This document shows, piece after piece, positions 1 to 6,915 of a stretch of 13,360 nt of DNA. Source of the stretch: JBIKLM01 sp044375105 (GTDB lineage: Bacteria; Planctomycetota; UBA1135; GCA-002686595); NCBI GenBank assembly GCA_044375105.1, contig JBILNK010000119.1, positions 1-13,360 of the forward strand. Direction: 5' to 3'. Under the pieces are notes generated by a model. The model saw only the letters and a program-made list of their open reading frames with translations, was not told the DNA's origin and did no database searches. The translations under genes and the position numbers were made by a program. Numbering within the stretch: the stretch's first letter is position 1; the number at the start of each line of letters is the position of its first letter.

Positions 1-896
1 GCGATCACGCGCCACCAGGGCAGCTCTGTGGCGTCGGGCAAGTCGCGCAGCACGCGCGCCACCAAGCGCGCGCGGCGGGGCCAGCCAGCTTCCGCGGCCA
101 CTTGGCCGTAGGTGGCCACCCGGCCCCGCGGGATCGAGTCGAGGGTCGCCCGGATGGCGAGCTCCGCGGAGGACTCGGTTTTGGCCGGCGCCGGCGGCAA
201 ACCATGGATCGCCATGGGTCGGCCGCGCTCGTCGCGGTCCGGCTCGCCGGCGAAGCGGCTCGCGGTGCCGGCGGCGAGCGCCCGGGCCACCAGCGTCAGC
301 ACCAAGGCATCGAGCAGGTCGTCCGCAGCCACCTGCGAGCGCGGCCAACGCCGCTCGGCCTCGGCCAGCGCGGGCCCCACGCGCCGCAGGGGAATCTGCC
401 GCTGGCGCTCCAACAGCCGCCGCCGCAGGGCCCGCCCTTCCGGGGTCTTCTTCGAGGTCTCGAGCGGCCGGCCGTGGAGCTGCGCAAAGGCCAGCTCGGG
501 ATGGGCTTCCCCGAAGGGACATGCGGGCGGCTGCTCGAGCCAGCGGTCCAGCTCGGCGATGCGCCGGATCAAGTGGAAGGCCTGCACGGACAATCCGGGC
601 TGCCGGGCCGGATCGTATTCCCGGGCGGTCAGCATGCGCCGCGTCGGCGGGGTGAAGACCGAGGCCCGCCGCGGGCCGAGCAGCGCGCGGACCAGGCGCT
701 CGGGCGGCCGCGGCTCGGCGCGCCGGCCGGGCAGCAGACCGATGGGCATGTCGATGGCCAAGGCGGCTGCGCAGCCCTGCCAATCCTCCAATGCACGAAG
801 AAGCTCGAATTCGATCCACCCGTCGGCCCGCAGAAGGGCCAACAGCCAGCCGCCTCGGCAGCCGTCGATTCCGACCCAGTAGCCCGTGGTCGTCAT
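1..896 (-). CDS. DUF429 (predicted nuclease) - alkyltransferase-like (ATL) fusion protein, 3' end off window
   Basis: The gene is open at the left edge; 298 residues are visible from the ATG at 894-896. Residues about 5-235 match DUF429, described as a predicted nuclease with an RNase H fold: GIDGCRGGW (9-17), AIDMPIGL (47-54), SVFTPP (79-84), EAHPE (130-134), SKKTPEGRA (148-156) and ADDLLDAL (191-198). Its acidic residues D11, D49, E130 and D192/D193/D196 are all present. From about 244 a second domain begins: IPRGRVATYGQVAAEAG (255-271), then ARLVARVLRDL, then LPWWRVI (292-298). This is the DNA-binding domain of O6-alkylguanine transferases, with flipping Tyr Y263 and an Arg-finger candidate R277. 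The acceptor Cys of PCHR is Trp (P293-W294-W295-R296), so it is ATL-like: able to bind alkylguanine but not to repair it. The rest of the ATL domain lies outside the window. No strong ribosome binding site is seen; the start fits the DUF429 N-terminus. The domain calls are firm; the nuclease role is a prediction for the family. Confidence 0.85.
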   Translation of the reverse strand, partial: MTTTGYWVGIDGCRGGWLLALLRADGWIEFELLRALEDWQGCAAALAIDMPIGLLPGRRAEPRPPERLVRALLGPRRASVFTPPTRRMLTAREYDPARQPGLSVQAFHLIRRIAELDRWLEQPPACPFGEAHPELAFAQLHGRPLETSKKTPEGRALRRRLLERQRQIPLRRVGPALAEAERRWPRSQVAADDLLDALVLTLVARALAAGTASRFAGEPDRDERGRPMAIHGLPPAPAKTESSAELAIRATLDSIPRGRVATYGQVAAEAGWPRRARLVARVLRDLPDATELPWWRVI

Positions 897-1439
897 GATT
901 CTTGATGAGTGTAACCCCGCCAAGAACTGAACCTTCGGAAATCGGAAGTCGGAGATACCGAGCTCGGCCCATCGGTCGACTCGGGTAGGCCGGCGTCGAT
1001 CATGGACGGCTGAACACCAGGCATGTAATCCTGACGCTCCTTCCCCTGACGAGGGGAAAGGGCATGTCACGTGGTTGGAGCTACCGCACATCAAGCCCTC
1101 TCGAAAGCCCCCTGCGCCCCGCCGTCCCCGCTGGACGAGGCCGAGCGGGCTGGGGCTCGGAAGATGACCCTGCGAGCTCTTGATCAGCCTTGCGGCTCCG
1201 AGCCCGCTGCCGATCCTGGGCCCGATCACCTGGGGTATCGAGACCGGACAGTTTCCGCCGGGCTACGCTCGTAGGCCGTGTTTCCCCAGCTCAGCAGCCT
1301 GACTGAAGTAGGTGGGCTCCAGCTCATTCCGAACGGGATGGGTCCGGTAGCGCCGCTGGAAGGCCCTGTCGCTCGCACCGCTCCTGGGCTGCATCTCGGC
1401 CCAGGGAAGTCCCGCGAGGTCACGCAGGCGGATCGGAAT
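897..1439. other. Gap between the DUF429-ATL and cNMP-fold genes, no convincing gene
   Basis: About 540 bp with no recognisable protein in any frame. Its base composition looks less extreme than the flanking genes. It holds a short perfect hairpin near 1041-1058 and a second, weaker inverted repeat at 1141-1160 (CCGAGC / GCTCGG). Immediately after the TGA of the cNMP-fold gene, the same minus frame stays open for about 58 codons, ending at a TAG near 1272. That tail is not recognisable, but might be the remnant of a longer ancestral protein. Any promoter of the DUF429-ATL gene would lie in the left part; no good -35/-10 pair was found. Confidence 0.5.
1041..1058. repeat. Small perfect hairpin in a gap
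   Basis: TTCCCCT (1041-1047), loop GACG, AGGGGAA (1052-1058): a 7-bp perfect stem with a 4-nt loop. It lies about 145 bp upstream of the DUF429-ATL start and about 380 bp past the stop of the cNMP-fold gene. No T-tract follows on either strand, so a terminator role is only a guess. Confidence 0.3.
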
Positions 1440-1859
1440 TCACAGGAAGCGCAGCAGGCTGGGGGCGAGCCCGGGATGCTGCTCGATGAGGTCGAGCAGG
1501 TCGCTGCGGCCGAGGGTCGGGCGGCGGATCGGCTCGGTAGTGGTCTGGGTCGCCGAGCCCGGGCGGTCGGCGAAGCTGTCGGCGCGGATGAGATGGAACT
1601 CGGTGGCACCGCCATGGGAGCGCGAGCGTTCGATGCGGATCCAGCCGGAGAGGCCCAGGTGGAAGCGGTCACCCGGATCCCCTTCGCGGCACAGTACCGT
1701 CCCGGGCGGCAGCTCGAGGACCGTGCCCCCGGCGATCGATTCCTGGCGGACATCCGCGGGCAGCTCTACCAGGGGGTCGAAGGCCTCGAGGGCGGTCAGG
1801 TGCAGGTCGCTCGTTGCGTGGACCGATCTGCGCTCATTTTTCCGCGAGGCCAGCGGCAT
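1440..1859 (-). CDS. Stand-alone cyclic-nucleotide-binding-fold (Crp/Fnr N-domain-like) protein without DNA-binding domain
   Basis: 139 residues from the ATG at 1857-1859. Residues about 28-139 read like the beta-roll and C-helix of the Crp/Fnr effector domain: LPADVRQESIAGGTVLELPPG, then GTVLCREGDPGDRFHLGLSG (53-72), then DLLDLIEQHPGLAPSLLRFL (120-139), which resembles the helix after the beta-roll. The protein stops there, so no helix-turn-helix is present. The phosphate-binding cassette (usually FGE...RxA) is not conserved; the corresponding stretch is ADSFADRPGSATQTTTEP (93-110), so canonical cAMP binding is doubtful. The gene is divergent from the lactate permease, with only 34 bp between the start codons. 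An in-frame ATG at 1893-1895 would add 12 residues and overlap the permease start, and is less likely. Function is unknown; it may be a signalling domain, a partner protein or a truncated regulator. Confidence 0.6.
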   Translation of the reverse strand: MPLASRKNERRSVHATSDLHLTALEAFDPLVELPADVRQESIAGGTVLELPPGTVLCREGDPGDRFHLGLSGWIRIERSRSHGGATEFHLIRADSFADRPGSATQTTTEPIRRPTLGRSDLLDLIEQHPGLAPSLLRFL

Positions 1860-1878
1860 CGAGCCTGGCCGCACATCT

Positions 1879-1884
1879 GAGGAG
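1879..1884 (+). promoter_or_regulatory. Ribosome binding site of the lactate permease
   Basis: GAGGAG, followed by 9 nt, precedes the ATG at 1894. It fixes the permease start, although the reading frame is open much further upstream (to before 1486). It lies in the 34-bp gap to the divergent cNMP-fold gene. Confidence 0.7.
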
Positions 1885-1893
1885 CCGGCTGCC

Positions 1894-3495
1894 ATGGATC
1901 TGCTGCTGTCGTCGCTGCCCGTGCTCGCGGTCATCGTCCTGATGACCAAGCCACGTCCATGGAGCGCCCAGGCGGCGCTCGGGCTGGCCGTCGCGGCGCT
2001 CCTGTGGATCCATTGCGCCTGGTTCGGGACGGCCGTGCGCGAGATCCTGGCAGCGTCGCTTTCCGGCATCCTGGCCGCCATCACACCCCTTTCCATCATC
2101 GCTGGCGCCGTCGTCCTCTTCAAGCTGATGGCGGCCGGGGGTGCCCTCGAGACCATGCGGGCCTGGCTCAACCGCATCACGCCCGTGCCGGCCGCCCAGT
2201 TCATGGTCGTCGGCTGGGCCTTCGTCTTCCTCATCGAAGGCGCCTCCGGCTTCGGCACTCCGGCGGCGCTGGCCGCGCCGATCCTGGTCGCCCTCGGCAT
2301 CCAGCCGCTGGGGGCGGCGCTGTTCTGCCTGATCTGCGACACGGTGCCGACCAGCTTCGGCGCGGTCGGCACCCCGACCTGGTTCGGCTTCTCGCTGGTC
2401 GGTCTGACGGCCGAAGACACCGCGGCACTGGCCTGGCGGACGGCCTGGCTGCAAGGCGTCTGCAGCCTGGTGGTGCCGATCGTCGGCCTGCGGCTGGTCC
2501 TGCCGTGGTCGGCGATCCGCCCGCACCTCGGTTTCATCTACGCCTCGATCCTGGCCTGCGTGGTGCCCTACGTGCTGGCCTCCCGGATCAGCGCCGAGTT
2601 CCCGGCCCTGATCGGAGGCGCCGTGGGCCTGCCCCTGTGCGTGCTGATGGCCCGGCTGCGCCTGGGGATCGGGGATCGCCAGGCCGGCCCGGCCGTCATC
2701 GAGGGCGAGGCGCCGGCGGCTCGCCGGGTGCTGGCCGCCTTCGCGCCGATCGCCCTGATCGTGGCGATCCTGGTCCTCACCCGTCTGCAGCAGCTGCCCT
2801 TCAAGGCCTGGATGAACGATGGCAGCGCCTGGCTCTCGATGGGCCTGGGCGGGCTGGGCGAGCTATCCGTCAGCCAGGGCCTGGTGGTCAGCCTGGGCGG
2901 CATCCTCGGGACGGCTCAGAGAGAGTCCTACAAGCTGCTCTATGTGCCGGCCCTGATCCCGTTCGGCGTGGTGGCCCTGGCCTGCTGGCCGCTCTACCGG
3001 ATCCGCCGACCGGCGATCGCCGCGGCCCTGCGCGAGACGACCCTGCAGTTGGCCCGGCCCACCTTCGCACTCTTCGCCGCGCTGGTGTTCGTCAAGCTCA
3101 TGATGATGGGCGGTGACGCCGCTTGCACGGCGCGGATCGGACGAGCCCTGGCAGCCGAGGCCGGAGACGGATGGCCCTTGGTGGCGCCCTGGCTCGGGGC
3201 CCTGGGCGCCTTCTTCAGCGGCAGCGCCACCGTGTCGAACCTGACCTTCGCCCCGATCCAGGTCGAGGCGGCGGCGGCCATCGGGCTGGACCGGATCGGC
3301 ATCCTGGCCCTGCAGTCGGTGGGCGGGGCAATGGGCAACATGATCTGCATCCACAACATCGTGGCGGTGTGCACCATCCTCGGCCTCCGGGACGCCGAAG
3401 GCCCGATGCTCAGGCGGGCCGCCCAGCCGCTGGCGGTCTATGCGGTCATCGCCGGTGCCCTGGGCCTTGCCGCCCAGCACCTCGCCGGAGGCTGA
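1894..3495 (+). CDS. lldP: L-lactate/glycolate permease, LctP family
   Basis: 533 residues, the usual size for this family (TC 2.A.14), which takes up L-lactate, D-lactate or glycolate with protons across the inner membrane. The protein is a series of hydrophobic helices from the N-terminus (LLLSSLPVLAVIVLM) to the C-terminus. Family motifs are intact: FLIEGASGFGTPAALAAPIL (112-131), CDTVPTSFGAVGTPT (148-162), FFSGSATVSNLTFAPIQ (440-456) and QSVGGAMGNMICIHNIVAV (474-492). The start is set by a good ribosome binding site 9 nt upstream. No lactate dehydrogenase gene (lldD, lldEFG) is adjacent in the window, so the substrate cannot be told from context. With a 34-bp divergent gap, its promoter probably lies inside the neighbouring cNMP-fold gene. 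A large hairpin follows 41 bp after the stop. Confidence 0.94.
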   Translation: MDLLLSSLPVLAVIVLMTKPRPWSAQAALGLAVAALLWIHCAWFGTAVREILAASLSGILAAITPLSIIAGAVVLFKLMAAGGALETMRAWLNRITPVPAAQFMVVGWAFVFLIEGASGFGTPAALAAPILVALGIQPLGAALFCLICDTVPTSFGAVGTPTWFGFSLVGLTAEDTAALAWRTAWLQGVCSLVVPIVGLRLVLPWSAIRPHLGFIYASILACVVPYVLASRISAEFPALIGGAVGLPLCVLMARLRLGIGDRQAGPAVIEGEAPAARRVLAAFAPIALIVAILVLTRLQQLPFKAWMNDGSAWLSMGLGGLGELSVSQGLVVSLGGILGTAQRESYKLLYVPALIPFGVVALACWPLYRIRRPAIAAALRETTLQLARPTFALFAALVFVKLMMMGGDAACTARIGRALAAEAGDGWPLVAPWLGALGAFFSGSATVSNLTFAPIQVEAAAAIGLDRIGILALQSVGGAMGNMICIHNIVAVCTILGLRDAEGPMLRRAAQPLAVYAVIAGALGLAAQHLAGG

Positions 3496-3536
3496 CGGCC
3501 CCGGTGCCCACGGGGGTCAGGGTGCCGATCCGAAGG

Positions 3537-3581
3537 CCGGTTCGTGGGGCCTGGAGGTGGCCTCCTGGCCCCAGGAACCGG
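3537..3581 (+). terminator. Large hairpin downstream of the lactate permease, possible terminator
   Basis: A 45-nt palindrome centred on 3559. The left arm is CCGGTTC (3537-3543), TGGGGCC (3545-3551) and GGAGG (3553-3557); the loop is TGG; the right arm is CCTCC, GGCCCCA and GAACCGG (3575-3581). That gives 19 pairs with two symmetric single mismatches (G-G at 3544/3574, T-T at 3552/3566). It lies 41 bp after the permease stop. There is no T-tract, so it is not a classical intrinsic terminator. It could instead protect the mRNA 3' end or be an extragenic palindrome. Confidence 0.45.
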
Positions 3582-3818
3582 GCTCGCGAGGCCGACCGCG
3601 AACTCGGGCTCGTGGCCGTCGCCGCCTTCATCCAGGCAGGGGGCGGAGCCATGTTTCGCCCCGAAGACTAGGGTCCATGAACCGATCGCAGCAGCCAGCG
3701 GCTGCAGTAGGTCGCCCTGTAGCCGCCCCCCAGCCCCCACTCCAAGAACCCGCGGCAGGCCCCTGCGCGCCTTTTCCCGGGTCGCGCCGGGCCGAATTCC
3801 TGGCCCCTCGGACTGTGA

Positions 3819-3824
3819 TATAGC
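3819..3824 (+). promoter_or_regulatory. Possible -10 element upstream of the glutamate-cysteine ligase gene
   Basis: TATAGC sits inside GTGATATAGCGTAAT, the most AT-rich stretch of an otherwise extremely GC-rich gap, 27 bp before the start codon. No convincing -35 is present: TTCCTG at 3797-3802 is a poor match with a 16-nt spacer. A guess based on local composition. Confidence 0.25.
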
Positions 3825-3839
3825 GTAATCCGAAGACGC

Positions 3840-3847
3840 GGGAGGGG
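3840..3847 (+). promoter_or_regulatory. Ribosome binding site of the glutamate-cysteine ligase
   Basis: GGGAGGGG, followed by 4 nt, precedes the ATG at 3852. It supports this start over the next in-frame Met (residue 14), although the 4-nt spacing is short. Confidence 0.6.
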
Positions 3848-3851
3848 TCGC

Positions 3852-5300
3852 ATGCGGCCCAGCTTCGGCGTACGGAAGTCCTCGTCCTTCATGCCGACCC
3901 ACGACCCCCAACTGGCCCTCGGCCTCGAGCGGGCCCTGGACCTGGCCGTGCGCTGGACCTTCCCGGCCACGGAGCCGGGGGACCCGGGTTTGCGCGTGGG
4001 TCTCGAGCCCGAGCGCCTGGTGCTGGCCATGGGCTGGCCCGCGCCGCCCCAGCGCCCCCCCCTGGGCGGGCCCCAGGGCCTGCTGGCGGCCCTCGAGGCG
4101 AGCCGGGACAGCGGCCTGCCACCCCCCACCGGGGGCCTCAGCGCCCCACGCATCGACCTGCCCCAGGGGGGCAGCCTGACCTTCGAACCGGGGGGCCAGG
4201 TCGAGCACTCCACCGCCGTGCACCCCGGGCTGAGCGCGGCCCTCGACGATTGCGCGGCCGTGGACGAGGCCCTGGAGAGAGCCTTTTCCCCGCGTGGCTG
4301 GACGCAGGCGTTCCTCGGCATCGACCCCTGGGCGAGGCCCGAAACCGTTCCCCAACAGCTCGAGGCCCCGCGCTATCCCGCCATGGCGCGCTATCTGGCC
4401 CTGCGAGGCCCGGCCGGGGCCTGGATGATGCGGCTCTCGGCCAGCCTGCAGGTGAATCTCGACCTCGGCCCCGGCGCTGCCGGCCCGGAGCGCGCGCTGC
4501 TCGGATTCCTGCTGAGCCCAGTTCTGACGGCGATCTTCTCGACCAGCCCGGAGCTGCCCGGGCAGCCCCGGCGCCACAGCCGCCGGGCCCGCGTCTGGCA
4601 GACCCTCGATCCGTCGCGCAGCGGTTTCCCCCGGCGGCTGGTGGAGGACCCGGGCGAGCCCCTGCCGCGGGCCTACGCCCGCGCCGCCTTGGAAGCGGAC
4701 GTGCTGCTCCTGAAGGAGGAACAGGGCGGGGCCATCGCCGGGACGCCGGGTCGCCGATTTGCCGACTGGATCGCCGCGCCGGATCCGCGGCTCGGCTGGC
4801 CCACCGAAGAGGACCTGCGCTATCACCTGAGCACGCTGTTCTTCGAGGTGCGCTGCCGCGGCTTCCTCGAGCTGCGGGCCGTCGACGCCCTGCCGCCCCC
4901 CTGGCGGCCGGCAGCCGCCGGCCTGATCGCCGGGCTCCTGCTCGACGACCGGGCCCGCGGCCTGGCCCTGGAGCGGCTGACCCCGACCCTCAGGGAGCTC
5001 CCCGAGCGCTGGTGGCTGGCCGCCGACCAGGGGCTGTCCCTGCCCGGCCTGCGCGAGGAAGCGAGCTTCCTCTTCGAGACCGCGCGCTGCGGACTCGCGC
5101 GCCTGGGTGTGCCCTTCGTACGCCGGGAACATGTCGAGAGCCTCGAGCGTTTCCATGAGCAGTACACGGCGCGCGGTCTGGCGCCCGCGGACTGCCTGCG
5201 GGAGTGGCTCACCGACGACCCGGCCCTAGCGCTCGAGTGGGCCCGCGGCGGTCAGGTCTCGAGACCGGACCAGCGCCCCTTGGCCGAAGCGCTAGACTGA
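3852..5300 (+). CDS. Glutamate-cysteine ligase, GCS2 family (EgtA/GshA-like)
   Basis: 482 residues. Members join L-glutamate and L-cysteine with ATP to gamma-glutamylcysteine, the first step to glutathione and, in EgtA organisms, the donor for ergothioneine. Motifs: VGLEPERLVL (49-58, the acidic metal/ATP motif), FEPGGQVEHSTA (111-122), FLGIDPWARP (154-163), RYPAMARYLALRGPAGAWMM (174-193), SASLQVNLDLG (196-206), RRARVWQTLDPSRSG (244-258), FADWI (303-307), and YHLSTLFFEVRCRGFLELRA (324-343) followed by VDALPPPW. The VWQTLDPSR and ELRAVDALP pattern is closest to actinobacterial EgtA, but plant-type proteobacterial GshA shares much of it, so no symbol is given. It is the first gene of a two-gene operon. 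Neither gshB nor other egt genes are visible. Poly-C runs occur in the coding sequence (C8 at 4055-4062), but the frame is intact and the C-terminal motifs are complete. Confidence 0.88.
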   Translation: MRPSFGVRKSSSFMPTHDPQLALGLERALDLAVRWTFPATEPGDPGLRVGLEPERLVLAMGWPAPPQRPPLGGPQGLLAALEASRDSGLPPPTGGLSAPRIDLPQGGSLTFEPGGQVEHSTAVHPGLSAALDDCAAVDEALERAFSPRGWTQAFLGIDPWARPETVPQQLEAPRYPAMARYLALRGPAGAWMMRLSASLQVNLDLGPGAAGPERALLGFLLSPVLTAIFSTSPELPGQPRRHSRRARVWQTLDPSRSGFPRRLVEDPGEPLPRAYARAALEADVLLLKEEQGGAIAGTPGRRFADWIAAPDPRLGWPTEEDLRYHLSTLFFEVRCRGFLELRAVDALPPPWRPAAAGLIAGLLLDDRARGLALERLTPTLRELPERWWLAADQGLSLPGLREEASFLFETARCGLARLGVPFVRREHVESLERFHEQYTARGLAPADCLREWLTDDPALALEWARGGQVSRPDQRPLAEALD

Positions 5301-5310
5301 TTCGAACGCC

Positions 5311-6096
5311 ATGTCGCTGCTCAGACCGCTGTCCCTCGACCTGGATCGGCGTGTGCTGGTCCTCCTGCGCGCACCGGTGCAGGATCTGAGCGCGCTGCTG
5401 CCCGGGTCCCTGACCCCCTGGGTGCGACGGGGCATGGGCCTGATGGTGCTCGATTATGGCCACCTGCCGGCGCGCCGCCTGGGTCCCCTGCTGGTCGGCA
5501 GCGGCGTCAGCCAGTTGGCCGTTCGCATCCCGGTGCGCACCGGGCCCGACGCCGACTCCGAGGCGCGCCTATGGGTGCCGCGGCGCTGGCGCGAGGGCGG
5601 CCTGACCTGGAGTCTGTTCCGCCGCTGTCGCACCGAACCGGCCGAGTTTTCGTTCCATTCGGAGCGCACCGCGCTGGAACTGGAAGTACGCGCTGGGCGC
5701 AACACGGCCTTCTATCTGCGCGCCCATGCCGTGCCGCGCCTGCGCGGATCCCTGTTCGCGACCCTGCGCGAAGCGGAACTGGAGCTCGGGCGCTTCGGTC
5801 AAGCTGGCGATCTGTCGGGGGGCGGCCCGCGCTGGTACGAGAGCCTCGATCACTTGAGCCTGGAGCGCAGCGGCCAGGGCCTCGAGCCGCTGGCCGTCGA
5901 CGCACTGCAGAGCAAAGCCTTGCCCGGGATCTTGCCAGGGATCGAAGAGATCGTCGAGTTCGACAGCGCCTTCAGCGTGGTTCGCCGTCGGCGCCTGCCG
6001 GGCCTGCCGAGCCTCCAGCAGCTCGCGCGCCGCCCGCGCGGGCTGAGCTTGCCGCCCGAAGGGGCCCTGACCGTGGGCAGGGCTTCGCCGCAGTGA
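5311..6096 (+). CDS. Uncharacterised protein, possibly DUF2071/acetoacetate-decarboxylase-like fold
   Basis: 261 residues, starting 10 bp after the ligase stop, so probably co-transcribed. I do not recognise it firmly. There is no signal peptide, no clear membrane segment and no Cys-rich motif. It is Arg-rich with a single Lys (K202). The pattern (VLVLLRAPVQDLSALLPGSL at 15-34, MVLDYGHLPARRLGPLLVGS at 45-64, LAVRIPVRTG at 69-78, then alternating beta-like strands, then YESLDHLSLERSGQGLEPLAV at 176-196) recalls DUF2071/YqjF and acetoacetate decarboxylase-like proteins, which bind small ligands in a beta-barrel. This is only a resemblance seen by eye. The start lacks a strong ribosome binding site; translation may be coupled to the upstream gene. 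Its pairing with the ligase suggests a thiol-related role, by inference only. Confidence 0.72.
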   Translation: MSLLRPLSLDLDRRVLVLLRAPVQDLSALLPGSLTPWVRRGMGLMVLDYGHLPARRLGPLLVGSGVSQLAVRIPVRTGPDADSEARLWVPRRWREGGLTWSLFRRCRTEPAEFSFHSERTALELEVRAGRNTAFYLRAHAVPRLRGSLFATLREAELELGRFGQAGDLSGGGPRWYESLDHLSLERSGQGLEPLAVDALQSKALPGILPGIEEIVEFDSAFSVVRRRRLPGLPSLQQLARRPRGLSLPPEGALTVGRASPQ

Positions 6097-6104
6097 AGCC
6101 TTGC

Positions 6105-6126
6105 GGGCCAGCCGCTGTCCTGGCCC
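6105..6126 (+). terminator. Hairpin after the ligase operon, possible terminator
   Basis: GGGCCAG (6105-6111), loop of 8 nt, CTGGCCC (6120-6126): a 7-bp perfect stem starting 9 bp after the stop of the 261-residue protein. There is no T-tract. It lies between convergent genes and could act on the plus strand. Confidence 0.35.
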
Positions 6127-6289
6127 ATAGGATCCGGCGGTCCCCCGAGCGGCGGCACGGATTCCGCGCAGTGCAGCGATCGCGGACGGTGGGCGCCCGC
6201 GGGGCCCCGCCAGCCGGTTTTCGGAGTTCGGCCAGAAGGACGCCAGCCGGGCCGCCGACGAGCGACACTGCGCTTTCGATGGCCGCCGC

Positions 6290-6724
6290 TCAGGCCTTCG
6301 ACTGGAACAGCCGCGCCGGATCGCGGAAGGACTTGAACTCGAGAAAATTGCCGTTGCCGTCCTCGATGAAGAAGGTCCCCTGCTCCCCCACCTCGCCCTG
6401 GAAGCGCACGTGGGGCTCGATGCGGAAGGCCTGACCCGCAGCCGCCAGGCGCCCGGCCAGGGCTTCCCATGCGCTCCACGGGAGCACCAGCCCGAAATGC
6501 CGCGACGGCACGTCATCGCCGTCGACCTCGTTGCTGGCCACGAAGGCCTGCTCCCCATCCACCTGGTGCACGGAAATCTGGTGCCCGCCCAAGTCGAAAT
6601 CGATCCAGCGTTCGGCGCGCCGGCCGATCGGGCAGCCCAGCAGTCCCGCGTAGAAGGCTTCGGCCCGGACCAGATCCCGCACCGGGATCGCCAGGTGGAA
6701 CGGAGCGTGGGGCAGAGGCTTCAT
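6290..6724 (-). CDS. VOC family protein (glyoxalase/extradiol dioxygenase fold)
   Basis: 144 residues from the ATG at 6722-6724. One domain of two beta-alpha-beta-beta-beta modules, the typical size for small VOC proteins, which are usually metal-dependent lyases, isomerases or dioxygenases. Visible motifs: FHLAIPVRDLVRAEAFYAGL (9-28), ERWIDFDLGGHQISVH (38-53), SRHFGLVLPW (74-83), then EPHVRFQGEVGEQGTFFIED (103-122) and GNFLEFKSF (125-133). Likely metal ligands are H10, H53 (or H48), H76 and E129, as in the family. The pattern matches a widespread conserved family annotated only as VOC/glyoxalase, so the substrate is unknown. A TTG at 6749-6751 could add 9 residues; the ATG is preferred because family similarity starts near residue 6. 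It is convergent with the ligase operon, and 232 bp separate it from the stop of the upstream dehydrogenase gene. Confidence 0.87.
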   Translation of the reverse strand: MKPLPHAPFHLAIPVRDLVRAEAFYAGLLGCPIGRRAERWIDFDLGGHQISVHQVDGEQAFVASNEVDGDDVPSRHFGLVLPWSAWEALAGRLAAAGQAFRIEPHVRFQGEVGEQGTFFIEDGNGNFLEFKSFRDPARLFQSKA

Positions 6725-6915
6725 GGCATGGACGCTGAGGCTTCGGTCCAAGGGCAGCGGTTCGCGGCTCCCGGACGACTGCTCGAGGGCCGCTGCGCGG
6801 GGTCCCGGGTCGGCCCCCCCCGGAGCCGCCGCGCTTCGCGGTGACTGCCCTGGGGCAGGCGCTGCGCTCTCCGTGGGAACGGGCGGCCGCTCGAAGGGCC
6901 TGGAGGCGAGGATCG

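Larger units (their letters stand above)
3496..3851. other. Gap between permease and glutamate-cysteine ligase genes
   Basis: 356 bp without a recognisable gene. It contains the large imperfect palindrome at 3537-3581, an 8-bp self-complementary CTCGCGAG (3583-3590), a small hairpin GCAGCC-AGC-GGCTGC (3691-3705) and, at the right end, an AT-rich island and a ribosome binding site for the next gene. Short frames crossing it are Arg/Pro-rich shadows. Confidence 0.55.

Noticed and set aside
102..905. Plus-strand open frames of about 260 codons
   Set aside because: They are antisense to the DUF429-ATL gene, whose motifs are clear; their translations are Arg/Gly/Ser-rich with no pattern.
895..1005. 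36-codon minus frame (start near 1003) whose TGA overlaps the DUF429-ATL start as ATGA
   Set aside because: Translational coupling was considered, but the peptide has no family resemblance, no ribosome binding site was seen, and overlaps of this kind arise easily by chance.
4055..4062. C8 run inside the ligase gene as a phase-variation or frameshift site
   Set aside because: The frame is intact on both sides with family motifs downstream; similar runs are common in this DNA and there is no sign of on/off variation.
3438..5156. 572-codon minus-strand open frame
   Set aside because: Antisense to the glutamate-cysteine ligase; the product is Gly/Gln/Pro/Ala-rich shadow sequence.
6097..6289. 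Search for a small RNA or gene between the convergent genes
   Set aside because: Only one short hairpin (6105-6126) stands out; no promoter-like or coding signal was found in the remainder.
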